Source: Roseburia sp. (GTDB taxonomy: Bacteria > Bacillota > Clostridia > Lachnospirales > Lachnospiraceae). From it: a stretch of DNA of 48,716 nucleotides. Position numbers and translations under genes: made by a program. The DNA is taken from contig JAMPFC010000011.1 in assembly GCA_023664685.1 (NCBI GenBank), forward strand, positions 1 through 48,716. The letters are read 5' to 3'. The notes beneath the pieces were generated by a model, which worked only from the letters and a program-made list of their open reading frames with translations, made no database searches and was not told the DNA's origin. This document shows positions 33,769 through 40,817 of this stretch, in pieces (the stretch's first letter is position 1; each line of letters opens with the position of its first letter).

Positions 33769-34334
33769 CAAAAGAGATGATGGATAAACTATCGCCAATA
33801 TTAAGTGCGCATAAATGTACATTAAAAAAGGCATCTAAAGATGATGACAGAAAATGTTTTATGTGTGAAAGCCTTCTTGAAGTGATTCATTTTGATAAGA
33901 TACCAAAAGAATATTGTCGCAGGTTACACTGTCCGGCATTTCCTAAGTCGAATGATGCACTTTATATTAGCCCGAAGAATGACTGGTACTTTATTGAGTT
34001 CAAAAATGGCACAGTGGAGAAAGCGGATGTGTACCGAAAGATTTATGATAGCATTATTATGCTGATTGAACTGAAAATCATCCCGAATTTCCAGTTTGTA
34101 CGGGATCATGTTCGTTATATTCTCGTGTATAACCCTCAAAAATATTCAGATATGCCGGGGCGGGATATGATACATTCTTATGTATGTGCGAGGGCAGAGA
34201 GTGAGCGTGAACTTTTTGGTATTCAAAAGTTTAAGGCGTTTTTATTAAAAGAAGCTCATACATATACTCCTGAGTTATTTGAAGAGAATTTTGTTTTGCC
34301 AATGGAAAGGCAGGAAAAACAGGTGGCGGAATAA
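33765..34334 (+). CDS. small protein with PD-(D/E)xK-like motif and four-cysteine site, partner of the ATPase
   Basis: This 189-residue protein matches no family I recognise. D64 (SNDALYI), then E78-F-K80 (WYFIEFKNG) after 13 residues, matches the spacing of a PD-(D/E)xK nuclease core, with E39 as a possible further acid. Four cysteines (C31-x2-C34, C51-x4-C56) could bind zinc. A long helix follows (VEKADVYRKIYDSIIMLIEL), then strand YILVYNP. Translational coupling to the ATPase (4-bp overlap) suggests that it is the effector. Nuclease activity is inference. Confidence 0.7.
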   Translation: MTKEMMDKLSPILSAHKCTLKKASKDDDRKCFMCESLLEVIHFDKIPKEYCRRLHCPAFPKSNDALYISPKNDWYFIEFKNGTVEKADVYRKIYDSIIMLIELKIIPNFQFVRDHVRYILVYNPQKYSDMPGRDMIHSYVCARAESERELFGIQKFKAFLLKEAHTYTPELFEENFVLPMERQEKQVAE

Positions 34335-34356
34335 ATAATCGGTCGCCTGTTTTTTA
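34317..34356 (+). terminator. intrinsic terminator overlapping the end of the effector gene
   Basis: AAACAGGTG (34317-34325) pairs with CGCCTGTTT (34344-34352) with one G-U, followed by TTTATT. The left arm lies in the last coding codons. It closes the ATPase-effector transcript. Confidence 0.82.
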
Positions 34357-34368
34357 TTACATATAAGG

Positions 34369-34422
34369 TTGACATCGTAGTCCAAACAGGCTATAATGGA
34401 CTACAAGATAGTCCAAGTGGAC
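34369..34422. promoter_or_regulatory. promoter with repeated TAGTCCA operators for the BlaI-like/M56 operon
   Basis: Consensus TTGACA (34369-34374), 17 bp, TATAAT (34392-34397). Operator half-sites: TAGTCCA (34378-34384), TGGACTA (34397-34403), TAGTCCA (34409-34415) and TGGAC (34418-34422). The first pair flanks the -10 as an 8-bp inverted repeat (GTAGTCCA/TGGACTAC). The second pair forms TGGACTA-CAAGA-TAGTCCA. BlaI/MecI/CopY-type repressors bind such dyads, so autoregulation by the following gene is likely. Confidence 0.85.
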
Positions 34423-34469
34423 GGAATGCCCTTGGATGCTATCGGTTTCTAACAAGGGGATGATAAATA

Positions 34470-34856
34470 TTGGAAGTAAACATAACAAATAGCGAATGGT
34501 ATGTGATGGAATGTCTCTGGAGCAGTTCTCCACGGACGCTGATGCAGATCGTGGAGGAATGCGGAGAGCGTGTGGGATGGGCGAAGAGTACCTGTACCAC
34601 GATGGTAAAGCGAATGGATACGAAGGGGCTGATCCGGCATGAGGAAGATGGGCGGACGAAGCTTTTTTATCCGGTTATAAAGCGTGAGGAAGTGGCAGTA
34701 AAACAGACGAGGGATTTTTTGCAGCGGATTTATAAGGGAAGTGTCGGTATGATGATGAATGCCCTAGTGGATCAGGACGATCTGACGGAGGAGGACATCG
34801 ACGAATTGGAAAAACTTCTCGAACAGCTAAAAAAAGAGCGGAGAACGAAAAAATGA
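34470..34856 (+). CDS. BlaI/MecI/CopY family transcriptional repressor
   Basis: This 128-residue protein has a TTG start with AAGGGGA 9 bp upstream. The winged-helix DNA-binding domain is clear: NITNSEWYVMECLWSSSPRT, VGWAKSTCTTMVKRMDTKGL and HEEDGRTKLFYPVIKREE. The C-terminal helices (LTEEDIDELEKLLEQLKKER) dimerise the protein. Members are normally inactivated by proteolysis when a membrane metalloprotease sensor is triggered. The next gene encodes such a protease 13 bp downstream, and TAGTCCA dyads cover the promoter. Confidence 0.93.
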   Translation: MEVNITNSEWYVMECLWSSSPRTLMQIVEECGERVGWAKSTCTTMVKRMDTKGLIRHEEDGRTKLFYPVIKREEVAVKQTRDFLQRIYKGSVGMMMNALVDQDDLTEEDIDELEKLLEQLKKERRTKK

Positions 34857-34869
34857 TTAGGAGAGGGGA

Positions 34870-37512
34870 ATGGTTATGTGGATAACAATACTGTCGTCAT
34901 CGGTACTTATCGGTCTGGTGCTTTTGCTCCGTTACATATTTCGGGGAAAAGTCAGGGCAGGAGTGATATATGCGCTCTGGGGAGTGGTGTTGTTGCGGCT
35001 TTTGATACCGGTGCAGATTTTTGCGCTTCCGGCAGGAGTACAGGATTTTTTCACTTCTATTATAACGGATGTGGAAACCGGGGAGAACGAAACAGATATC
35101 GTCGGGCAGCAGGAGACGCAGGTGGCGTCATATGATATTAACCCCGCTGATGCGCAGACGGATGGAACAGGAAGGCTTAATGAATATGATGACACGGTAA
35201 AGGAAGCAGAAGAAAATGGCATATTGTCAGAACTGCCGGAGGATAAAATTAGTTCCAGTGATGATCAGCTTGTGACAGGAGAAAGGGAAGACCGTATTTC
35301 TGGCATGAGTGATGCGGCGGAGGAACCAAAACAGATAACAAATATTTTCAGAACGCATGGAAAAGAACTCATGATTTTTATCTGGGCAGTTCCGGCAGTC
35401 CTGCTTCTGATGGCTATTTTTATTTCAAATTGGAAATTTTATTACAGGCTGAAAAAGGATCGCCGTATTTTTCAAAATGAGGGCAGTCCTGTGGTGTATC
35501 ATACAAACTGTGTCCATGTACCCTGTTTGTATGGACTGTTCCGGCCGGCAATCTATTTGCCGGAGGAACCGCCGGAGACGTTGGAAGCGGCAGCAGGTGA
35601 CAGCGAAGAAGAACAGGCATATATTATTTATCATGAACGAATGCACTACCGTCATCTGGATCATGTGTGGTCTGTGGTGCGCATTATTCTAATCTGTGCG
35701 TACTGGTTTCATCCGCTTGTGTGGATCGCGGCCAGAGTGTCAAAACAGGATGCAGAGTATGCGGCGGATGAGGCAGTTGTAAAAGATATGGGATACGAAG
35801 AGCGGTTTCGCTATGGAAAGGCTATTTTGGGTACACTCCGGCGGGGCGGCGAGAAGGGAAAGCTTCTTTCCATAGCCAGTACAGCGAGTTCGTCGAAAAG
35901 GGAAATCACAAAGCGGATTGAAAATATATCGACCAGAGGAAAACATTCGGCTGCCGCACTTGTGATCTTGACTGCGCTTGTTTTGTCCCTGACTGCCTGT
36001 GCATTTTCTGGGCGGGACAGCGGAACAAACGAAACAGATACGGGAACAGACACAGCCAGTCCGGGTGCAGTGAGCGCAGGTGCGGTTGGCGGGACGGACA
36101 GCCCGGCAGAACAGACAGAAGACCAGAAACTGGAAGAGGCAATCTCGCAAGTCTTGAAGGAGGACATGTGGGGTAAGGTAGTGACATCCTCTACGTGGCA
36201 GTATGCAAATGTGGAAAATATGAGTATTGTGGAGTCTCATATGCTTCTTGAAAAAGAGGAGACAAAAAAGCAGGTTACGGTATATGCGGTGACATTGGCA
36301 GCTGCTTACGGAACCGGAGTGAAAGGGGACGGAAAGGAGAGGGAACTATGCTATACATGCCGGGGATCTTCGCCGGATTTTTGCGTGATCACTTTTGACA
36401 AAAAAGATGGTGATTATGTGGAAAAGGAGACATGGCATGCGGCGGCTAAGAAAGACGAGGAGATACGTAAGATGTTTCCAGAGACGGTGTCTGACGAGGA
36501 GCTGAGTTGGACGGAAAATGATTATATCATGTATTTGACGGGGGAGAACGAGCGGAAAGCATTTGATGAGTTAAAGAAGCAAGAGACTGTCGGAACAAAA
36601 GAGAAGGCAAAGGAACTTAAACCGTTGAAAAATATAGAGGGTACGGTCGTGAGAGCCTATGATAGTTTCGGGATGGGTTATTCAACGGATTATGATCCTA
36701 TACCGGAGCTTGTGCGCAAACAATCTGGCGTCTCTGAATTTACCGAAAAACTTGTCGATGCGTTTAACCAGATGAAGCTTGTGCCGGTACATGATCTGAA
36801 AGAAAATTCGATGGATGTCCGAAGCATGATCACGATTGATTTTATTTCAGACAACGAACGGGCGAGACAGATCATGATTGATGCGAACCGGGTGTGCTGG
36901 GTGGATGGGCAGCCGCAGGCTTTTGTGATGGATGAATCGGTCTTTGACTATAAGGAAATACAGGAGATGATCGAAGCGGCGGAAATAAAGGAGGGGCGTT
37001 GCCGCAGTCCGTTTACCGGCGAGGAGATCATAGATGCGGAGACGGACATCCAGTTTTTGAATCAGCTTTTGGGAAATTCCCCGAATATAAATGGAGGATT
37101 TTTGGAGGCGCGGGCGAAAAAGCTTTGCAAAATAAACGGTACGACCAGATATGAGGAATATAAATCCCAGTGCGAGCATTTTCTCACATACAAGAAAATG
37201 TACCTTGCTGCAAAAGAGGATGGCGTCGCTGTCACAGATGATGAGGCAGAGGCATATATCAATGATTTAAAAAACAGCATGGACATGTTGGGGAAGAAAG
37301 AGACGCTGGAACGGTATTGCAAACAGAAAGGGATTTCAGAAAAAACTTATTGGGAATTTACGAAATTGTTTTATAAGCTTCAATACCCGGATGAAAAAGT
37401 CGGGGATGATGTAGAAGAGTTTCAGGAAAAGCTAGATAAACAACAAGTAAAAATACTAGATGGGCCGCATGTGGATCTGAGTGTAAAAAAAGGAAACATC
37501 ACAAATTCATAA
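34870..37512 (+). CDS. M56 (BlaR1-like) membrane metalloprotease with long C-terminal extension
   Basis: This 880-residue protein has N-terminal helices (VMWITILSSSVLIGLVLLLR, GVIYALWGVVLLRLLIP), an external acidic loop, a third helix near residue 170, then the zinc motif H255-E-R-M-H259 followed by YWFHPLVWIAA and EYAADEAVVKDMG, as in BlaR1/MecR1. After another hydrophobic segment (AAALVILTALVLSLTACAF) about 500 residues lie outside the membrane. They include a SurA/PpiC-like helical stretch near the end (KEDGVAVTDDEAEAYINDLK, KQKGISEKTYWEFTKLFY). No penicillin-binding motif was seen. It probably senses an envelope signal and cleaves the BlaI-like repressor. Confidence 0.85.
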   Translation: MVMWITILSSSVLIGLVLLLRYIFRGKVRAGVIYALWGVVLLRLLIPVQIFALPAGVQDFFTSIITDVETGENETDIVGQQETQVASYDINPADAQTDGTGRLNEYDDTVKEAEENGILSELPEDKISSSDDQLVTGEREDRISGMSDAAEEPKQITNIFRTHGKELMIFIWAVPAVLLLMAIFISNWKFYYRLKKDRRIFQNEGSPVVYHTNCVHVPCLYGLFRPAIYLPEEPPETLEAAAGDSEEEQAYIIYHERMHYRHLDHVWSVVRIILICAYWFHPLVWIAARVSKQDAEYAADEAVVKDMGYEERFRYGKAILGTLRRGGEKGKLLSIASTASSSKREITKRIENISTRGKHSAAALVILTALVLSLTACAFSGRDSGTNETDTGTDTASPGAVSAGAVGGTDSPAEQTEDQKLEEAISQVLKEDMWGKVVTSSTWQYANVENMSIVESHMLLEKEETKKQVTVYAVTLAAAYGTGVKGDGKERELCYTCRGSSPDFCVITFDKKDGDYVEKETWHAAAKKDEEIRKMFPETVSDEELSWTENDYIMYLTGENERKAFDELKKQETVGTKEKAKELKPLKNIEGTVVRAYDSFGMGYSTDYDPIPELVRKQSGVSEFTEKLVDAFNQMKLVPVHDLKENSMDVRSMITIDFISDNERARQIMIDANRVCWVDGQPQAFVMDESVFDYKEIQEMIEAAEIKEGRCRSPFTGEEIIDAETDIQFLNQLLGNSPNINGGFLEARAKKLCKINGTTRYEEYKSQCEHFLTYKKMYLAAKEDGVAVTDDEAEAYINDLKNSMDMLGKKETLERYCKQKGISEKTYWEFTKLFYKLQYPDEKVGDDVEEFQEKLDKQQVKILDGPHVDLSVKKGNITNS

Positions 37513-37532
37513 GAAATTTTTCCGACATAATG

Positions 37533-37541
37533 TGCTATAAT
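37533..37541 (+). promoter_or_regulatory. extended -10 promoter of the VanRS-like operon
   Basis: TGC followed by TATAAT (37536-37541), an extended -10 element, 56 bp upstream of the response regulator ATG. No convincing -35. It gives the two-component genes a promoter separate from the BlaI/M56 operon. Confidence 0.55.
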
Positions 37542-37596
37542 AATCTCAGCAAATTTGGCGGTGCCAAGCTTTTTATGCACAGAAATGGAGGGGGTT

Positions 37597-38295
37597 ATGG
37601 ACGGAAATATTTTAGTGGTGGATGACGAAAAAGAAATTGCAGATCTCATAGAGGTTTATCTCAAGAATGAAGGCTACCGGGTGTACAAATTTTATAATGG
37701 AAAGGACGCCCTGTCCTGCCTGCAGCATACCGAGATCCATCTAGCGATACTGGATATCATGCTGCCAGATATCGATGGTTTTACGCTGTGTCAGGAGATA
37801 CGCAAAAAATGGTTTTTTCCGGTGATCATGCTGACCGCAAAGATTGAGGATACCGATAAGATCAAAGGGATCACGCTCGGGGCGGATGATTATATTACAA
37901 AGCCATTTAATCCGTTGGAAGTTACGGCGAGGGTGCGGGCGCAGCTCCGGCGTGCAAACACCTACAACAAAAATGGAGGCGGGGGAGAACTGGACGAGGA
38001 TTATTTCTCCGTTGACGGATTGGAAGTAAATGCCAAAACACATGTCTGCCTTTTATACGGAAGAGAGGTCAGCCTTACTCCGTTGGAGTTTTCGATTCTT
38101 TTGTATTTGTGCAGGAGAAGGGGAAATGTGGTGAGTGCGGAGGAGTTGTTTGAGAAGGTATGGGGAGAGCGGTATTTGGACAGCAATAACACAGTCATGT
38201 CCCACATTGCCAAACTGCGGGAAAAATTAAAAGAGAACTCAAGGAAACCGAAGTTTATCAAAACCGTATGGGGAGTTGGGTATAAAATTGACTGA
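37597..38295 (+). CDS. VanR-like OmpR-family response regulator
   Basis: About 232 residues from ATG 37597, behind GGAGGGGG. The frame extends to 37555 but includes that ribosome binding site. The receiver domain has the acidic pair D9-D10, the phospho-acceptor D53 (AILDIMLPDIDG) and the Lys of YITKPFNPLE. The C-terminal winged helix (SLTPLEFSILLYLCRRRGNV, TVMSHIAKLREKL, IKTVWGVGYKI) binds DNA. It overlaps the sensor kinase gene by 8 bp. It belongs to the VanR-like subgroup, but no van ligase genes are present. Confidence 0.93.
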   Translation: MDGNILVVDDEKEIADLIEVYLKNEGYRVYKFYNGKDALSCLQHTEIHLAILDIMLPDIDGFTLCQEIRKKWFFPVIMLTAKIEDTDKIKGITLGADDYITKPFNPLEVTARVRAQLRRANTYNKNGGGGELDEDYFSVDGLEVNAKTHVCLLYGREVSLTPLEFSILLYLCRRRGNVVSAEELFEKVWGERYLDSNNTVMSHIAKLREKLKENSRKPKFIKTVWGVGYKID

Positions 38296-39430
38296 GTATC
38301 GTGAGAAAAAGTATGAAAAGGGAAATAAATTAAGAAAAGAGCTGACAAGACAGTTGATGCGTAAGTTTTGTATCCGGCTTGCGATCTATGTCGTCTGCAT
38401 CATCATGCTGTTTGTCATTGGATATGAAATATGCGCCGGGCAGGTGTGGTACGGATGGGAACCGCTTTATCCGCTCGTTCATTTTGTACATGAGCATTGG
38501 TTTGGATGTTTTATGGTCTGCGTGGTGGCGGGCTTTGCCATCTGTACGGTGTCGAGTTTTAAAAATATCGTCTGGATATTAGAGTATATTCTCGGCGCGG
38601 TAAACCGTATTTATGAGGAAAAGGAAGAGCTGATCGAACTTCCTGATGAGCTTCATGAGGTCGAGAAAGAACTCAATCATGTCAGCATCAATGTAAAAAG
38701 AAGCAAGCAGAAGGCGAGGGAGGCAGAGAAGAGAAAAAATGATATGATCGTCTATATGGCGCATGATCTGAAAACCCCTCTTACCTCAGTGATTGGATAT
38801 CTGTCGTTACTCCATGATGAGGCGGAAATTTCAGAAGAACTGAAAAGCCGCTATATCGGGATTGCCCTGAAAAAATCCGAGCGTCTGGAGGAGTTGATCA
38901 ATGAGTTTTTTGAGATCACGAGATTCAATCTTTCGGCAGCTCCCCTGAATCTTTCAACCGTAAATTTGACGCGGATGCTCGAGCAGATCGCCTATGAATT
39001 TATTCCTCTTTTTCAGGAGAAAAAACTCACGTACCAGCTGCATCTTGAAAAAGATATTACCGTGGTATGTGATGTGGAGAAAATGGAGCGGGTATTTGAT
39101 AATCTTTTAAAAAATGTGGTGAACTATAGTTATGAAGGAACTGAAATGAATCTATATGCCCGGACAGAATATACCGGCACAAAGGAAAGCGGGGACAGGG
39201 AACAGATCGTCAATCTTCGTTTTGTCAATCATGGAAAAACGATTCCAGAGGAAAAAAGAGAGCAGATTTTTGAACAGTTTTTCCGGATGGAAACTGCCCG
39301 CGGGTCAAAAACCGGCGGAGCAGGCCTCGGGCTTGCCATTGCAAGGGAAATCGTCGAACAGCACGGCGGAAGCCTGATCTGTGAGAGTGAGGATGAAACG
39401 ATCACGTTTGAATTAAAATTGAAAAAATAA
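38288..39430 (+). CDS. VanS-like sensor histidine kinase
   Basis: About 380 residues from TTG 38288 (MTEYREKKYEKGNKLRKELT), overlapping the regulator stop by 8 bp. An upstream TTG at 38276 is the alternative. Two transmembrane helices (IRLAIYVVCIIMLFVIGY and FGCFMVCVVAGFAICTV) flank a short external loop. The phospho-accepting H159 is in MAHDLKTPLTSVIGYLSLL. The ATPase boxes are N (FDNLLKNVVNYS), G1 (GKTIPEEKREQIFEQFFR) and G2 (TGGAGLGLAIAREIVEQHGG). The sequence around the H-box is close to enterococcal VanS. It probably senses cell-wall stress. Confidence 0.92.
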   Translation: MTEYREKKYEKGNKLRKELTRQLMRKFCIRLAIYVVCIIMLFVIGYEICAGQVWYGWEPLYPLVHFVHEHWFGCFMVCVVAGFAICTVSSFKNIVWILEYILGAVNRIYEEKEELIELPDELHEVEKELNHVSINVKRSKQKAREAEKRKNDMIVYMAHDLKTPLTSVIGYLSLLHDEAEISEELKSRYIGIALKKSERLEELINEFFEITRFNLSAAPLNLSTVNLTRMLEQIAYEFIPLFQEKKLTYQLHLEKDITVVCDVEKMERVFDNLLKNVVNYSYEGTEMNLYARTEYTGTKESGDREQIVNLRFVNHGKTIPEEKREQIFEQFFRMETARGSKTGGAGLGLAIAREIVEQHGGSLICESEDETITFELKLKK

Positions 39431-39449
39431 TAAGAATTTATTTATAAAA

Positions 39450-39514
39450 CCTCCAGATAATATGTATTGTGATGATTTATAATTTCCATTACAAATATAC
39501 GGATGATCTGGAGG
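39450..39514. repeat. 9-bp inverted repeat that includes the C39 gene ribosome binding site
   Basis: CCTCCAGAT (39450-39458) is the exact complement of ATCTGGAGG (39506-39514), and the right arm contains the GGAGG ribosome binding site of the next gene. A transcript from the kinase gene could hide the site by pairing. A -10-like TATAAT at 39478-39483 would start a transcript without the left arm and leave the site free. Confidence 0.5.
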
Positions 39515-39521
39515 AATTTTT

Positions 39522-40205
39522 ATGGCAAATGCACTGATATTAAGAAGAAAGCAGCAGAGGAGAAGAAGAATACGCCTGCTGATGTTAAAGGTTGTTATTT
39601 TACTCGCACTGGCAGCGGGAGTTGTGTTGTTTTTAAAACGGATGTATACGGAGCAGGAAAGTACTGCGGTGTCCCGTGAAGCAAATATGATCGAGACGCT
39701 CGGGGATGAGATCGTGCCGGGAAAGATTCCAATGTTTTTTCAGTTTGATGAGCGGTGGAAGGATGAAAAATACGGAGATGGGACGATGGAGTTTACCGGG
39801 TGCGGGCCGGTATGCCTGTCTATGGTACTCTGTGGTTTAAATGGCACAGCGGAATATGATCCGGTCACGGTCGCAAAACTGGCGGATGCCGGCGGGTATT
39901 ATACAGCCGGTGCCGGATCGCTCTGGACATTGATGTCTGAGGGCGCAGAAAGGTTTGGATTGACAGTACATTCGGTGATCTTTGATGAAGAACATATCCG
40001 CACGGAACTTCTTGAGGAAAGGCCGGTCATCTGCATTATGGGGCCGGGAGAATTTACGACGACCGGACACTTTATTGTCTTGTGCGGGATTGATGAGGAC
40101 GGTCTGGTCATCGTCCACGACCCGAACAGTGAGGAGAGGAGTAAGAGGGGATGGGAGATTGGGGAGCTTATGCCGCAGATTCGGAATTTGTGGTCTTATA
40201 CTTGA
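39522..40205 (+). CDS. membrane-anchored C39-like cysteine peptidase
   Basis: This 227-residue protein has a basic N-terminus (RRKQQRRRRIRLL) and one transmembrane helix (MLKVVILLALAAGVVLFLKR, residues 21-40), so the catalytic domain faces outside. The papain-like triad of the Peptidase_C39_2 group is C94 (TGCGPVCLSM), H183 (TTGHFIVLCG) and D200 or N202 (VHDPNSEERS). A glutamine or aromatic block FFQFDERWKDEKYG precedes the Cys. It sits directly after the VanRS-like pair. A wall-related peptide substrate is a guess. GGAGG lies 7 bp upstream of the ATG. Confidence 0.82.
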   Translation: MANALILRRKQQRRRRIRLLMLKVVILLALAAGVVLFLKRMYTEQESTAVSREANMIETLGDEIVPGKIPMFFQFDERWKDEKYGDGTMEFTGCGPVCLSMVLCGLNGTAEYDPVTVAKLADAGGYYTAGAGSLWTLMSEGAERFGLTVHSVIFDEEHIRTELLEERPVICIMGPGEFTTTGHFIVLCGIDEDGLVIVHDPNSEERSKRGWEIGELMPQIRNLWSYT

Positions 40206-40220
40206 TCTGACAGAAATCAA

Positions 40221-40334
40221 TTTTTAATACTTGCAGTCCTCAACGATTATGTACAACAGCGGAAATCTTTCCGAAGCAGAGCCCGCTCCCGCTATATAAA
40301 CATGTAGCGGTACAAAGGCTGCAAGTATTAAAAA
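40221..40334. repeat. 114-bp element with perfect 16-bp terminal inverted repeats
   Basis: TTTTTAATACTTGCAG (40221-40236) and CTGCAAGTATTAAAAA (40319-40334) are exact reverse complements. The 82-nt interior has its own stems: CGGAA/TTCCG, GAG/CTC, CCGCTA/TAGCGG and TGTAC/GTACA. There is no coding potential and no T-run after either end. It could be a MITE-like element, since the repeats are bounded by TTAA on both sides, or a compact structured RNA. The 281-bp gap before padR otherwise contains only the padR promoter and operators. Confidence 0.6.
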
Positions 40335-40339
40335 ACTAC

Positions 40340-40403
40340 TTGACCTGTCGTAGTAGTTGTGTTATAGTAATACTACGACAGAAGTACTATGTCTGTCGTA
40401 GTA
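40340..40403. promoter_or_regulatory. padR promoter with three TGTCGTAGTA operator copies
   Basis: TTGACC (40340-40345), 17 bp, TATAGT (40363-40368). TGTCGTAGTA at 40346-40355 lies in the spacer and its reverse complement TACTACGACA at 40371-40380 lies just after the -10. A third copy occurs at 40394-40403. Such dyads around the -10 indicate repression by a dimeric regulator, most likely the PadR protein encoded next. Confidence 0.85.
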
Positions 40404-40486
40404 AATATGTAAGACCACCGAAGGACGCAGATCAGGTACTTATTCTGGAGAAAGGAGGGAGGCCGGGATAAGACGGCCGGAAGTGA

Positions 40487-40804
40487 ATGATAAGCAGTGA
40501 TGTGATTCGGGGGTATAATGACACGATCATCTTATATCTCCTGAAAGATGAACCTTCCTATGGATATGAGATTTCTAGGAAAATCCGGGAGATTTCCGGA
40601 GAGAAGTATATCATTAAAGAAACAACTCTGTATTCTGCCTTTACAAGAATGCAAAAGAATGGATATATTGAATCTTTTTATGGAAGTGAGACGGGTGGAA
40701 AGCGGAGAACGTATTACCGGATCACGGATTCCGGAGGGAAATATTACAGGAAGAAATGTGAAGAATGGGCAGTGACCAAAGAAGTGATCGATAAGTTTGT
40801 ATGA
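40487..40804 (+). CDS. PadR family transcriptional regulator
   Basis: This 105-residue protein is a PadR winged helix: TIILYLLKDEPSYGYEISRK, IKETTLYSAFTRMQKNGYIE and GGKRRTYYRITDSGGKYYRK, with a short C-terminal helix. PadR proteins usually repress neighbouring membrane or transport genes. It lies 13 bp before the DUF1700-like gene, and TGTCGTAGTA boxes overlap its promoter. The ribosome binding site is weak (GGCCGGAAG), which would suit a low-abundance repressor. Confidence 0.93.
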   Translation: MISSDVIRGYNDTIILYLLKDEPSYGYEISRKIREISGEKYIIKETTLYSAFTRMQKNGYIESFYGSETGGKRRTYYRITDSGGKYYRKKCEEWAVTKEVIDKFV

Positions 40805-40817
40805 AAAGGAGGATTTT

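Noticed and set aside
35740-36240. Antisense ORF (166 codons) opposite the M56 gene
   Set aside because: Shadow of the + strand gene with no supporting start signals.
34470-37512. Beta-lactamase regulatory system
   Set aside because: The BlaI-like and M56 pair is present, but there is no beta-lactamase or PBP gene nearby and no penicillin-sensor motif in the M56 protein.
37597-40205. Vancomycin resistance cluster
   Set aside because: The regulator and kinase resemble VanR/VanS, but no D-Ala-D-lactate or D-Ala-D-Ser ligase, VanH or VanX gene follows. Only a C39-like peptidase does.
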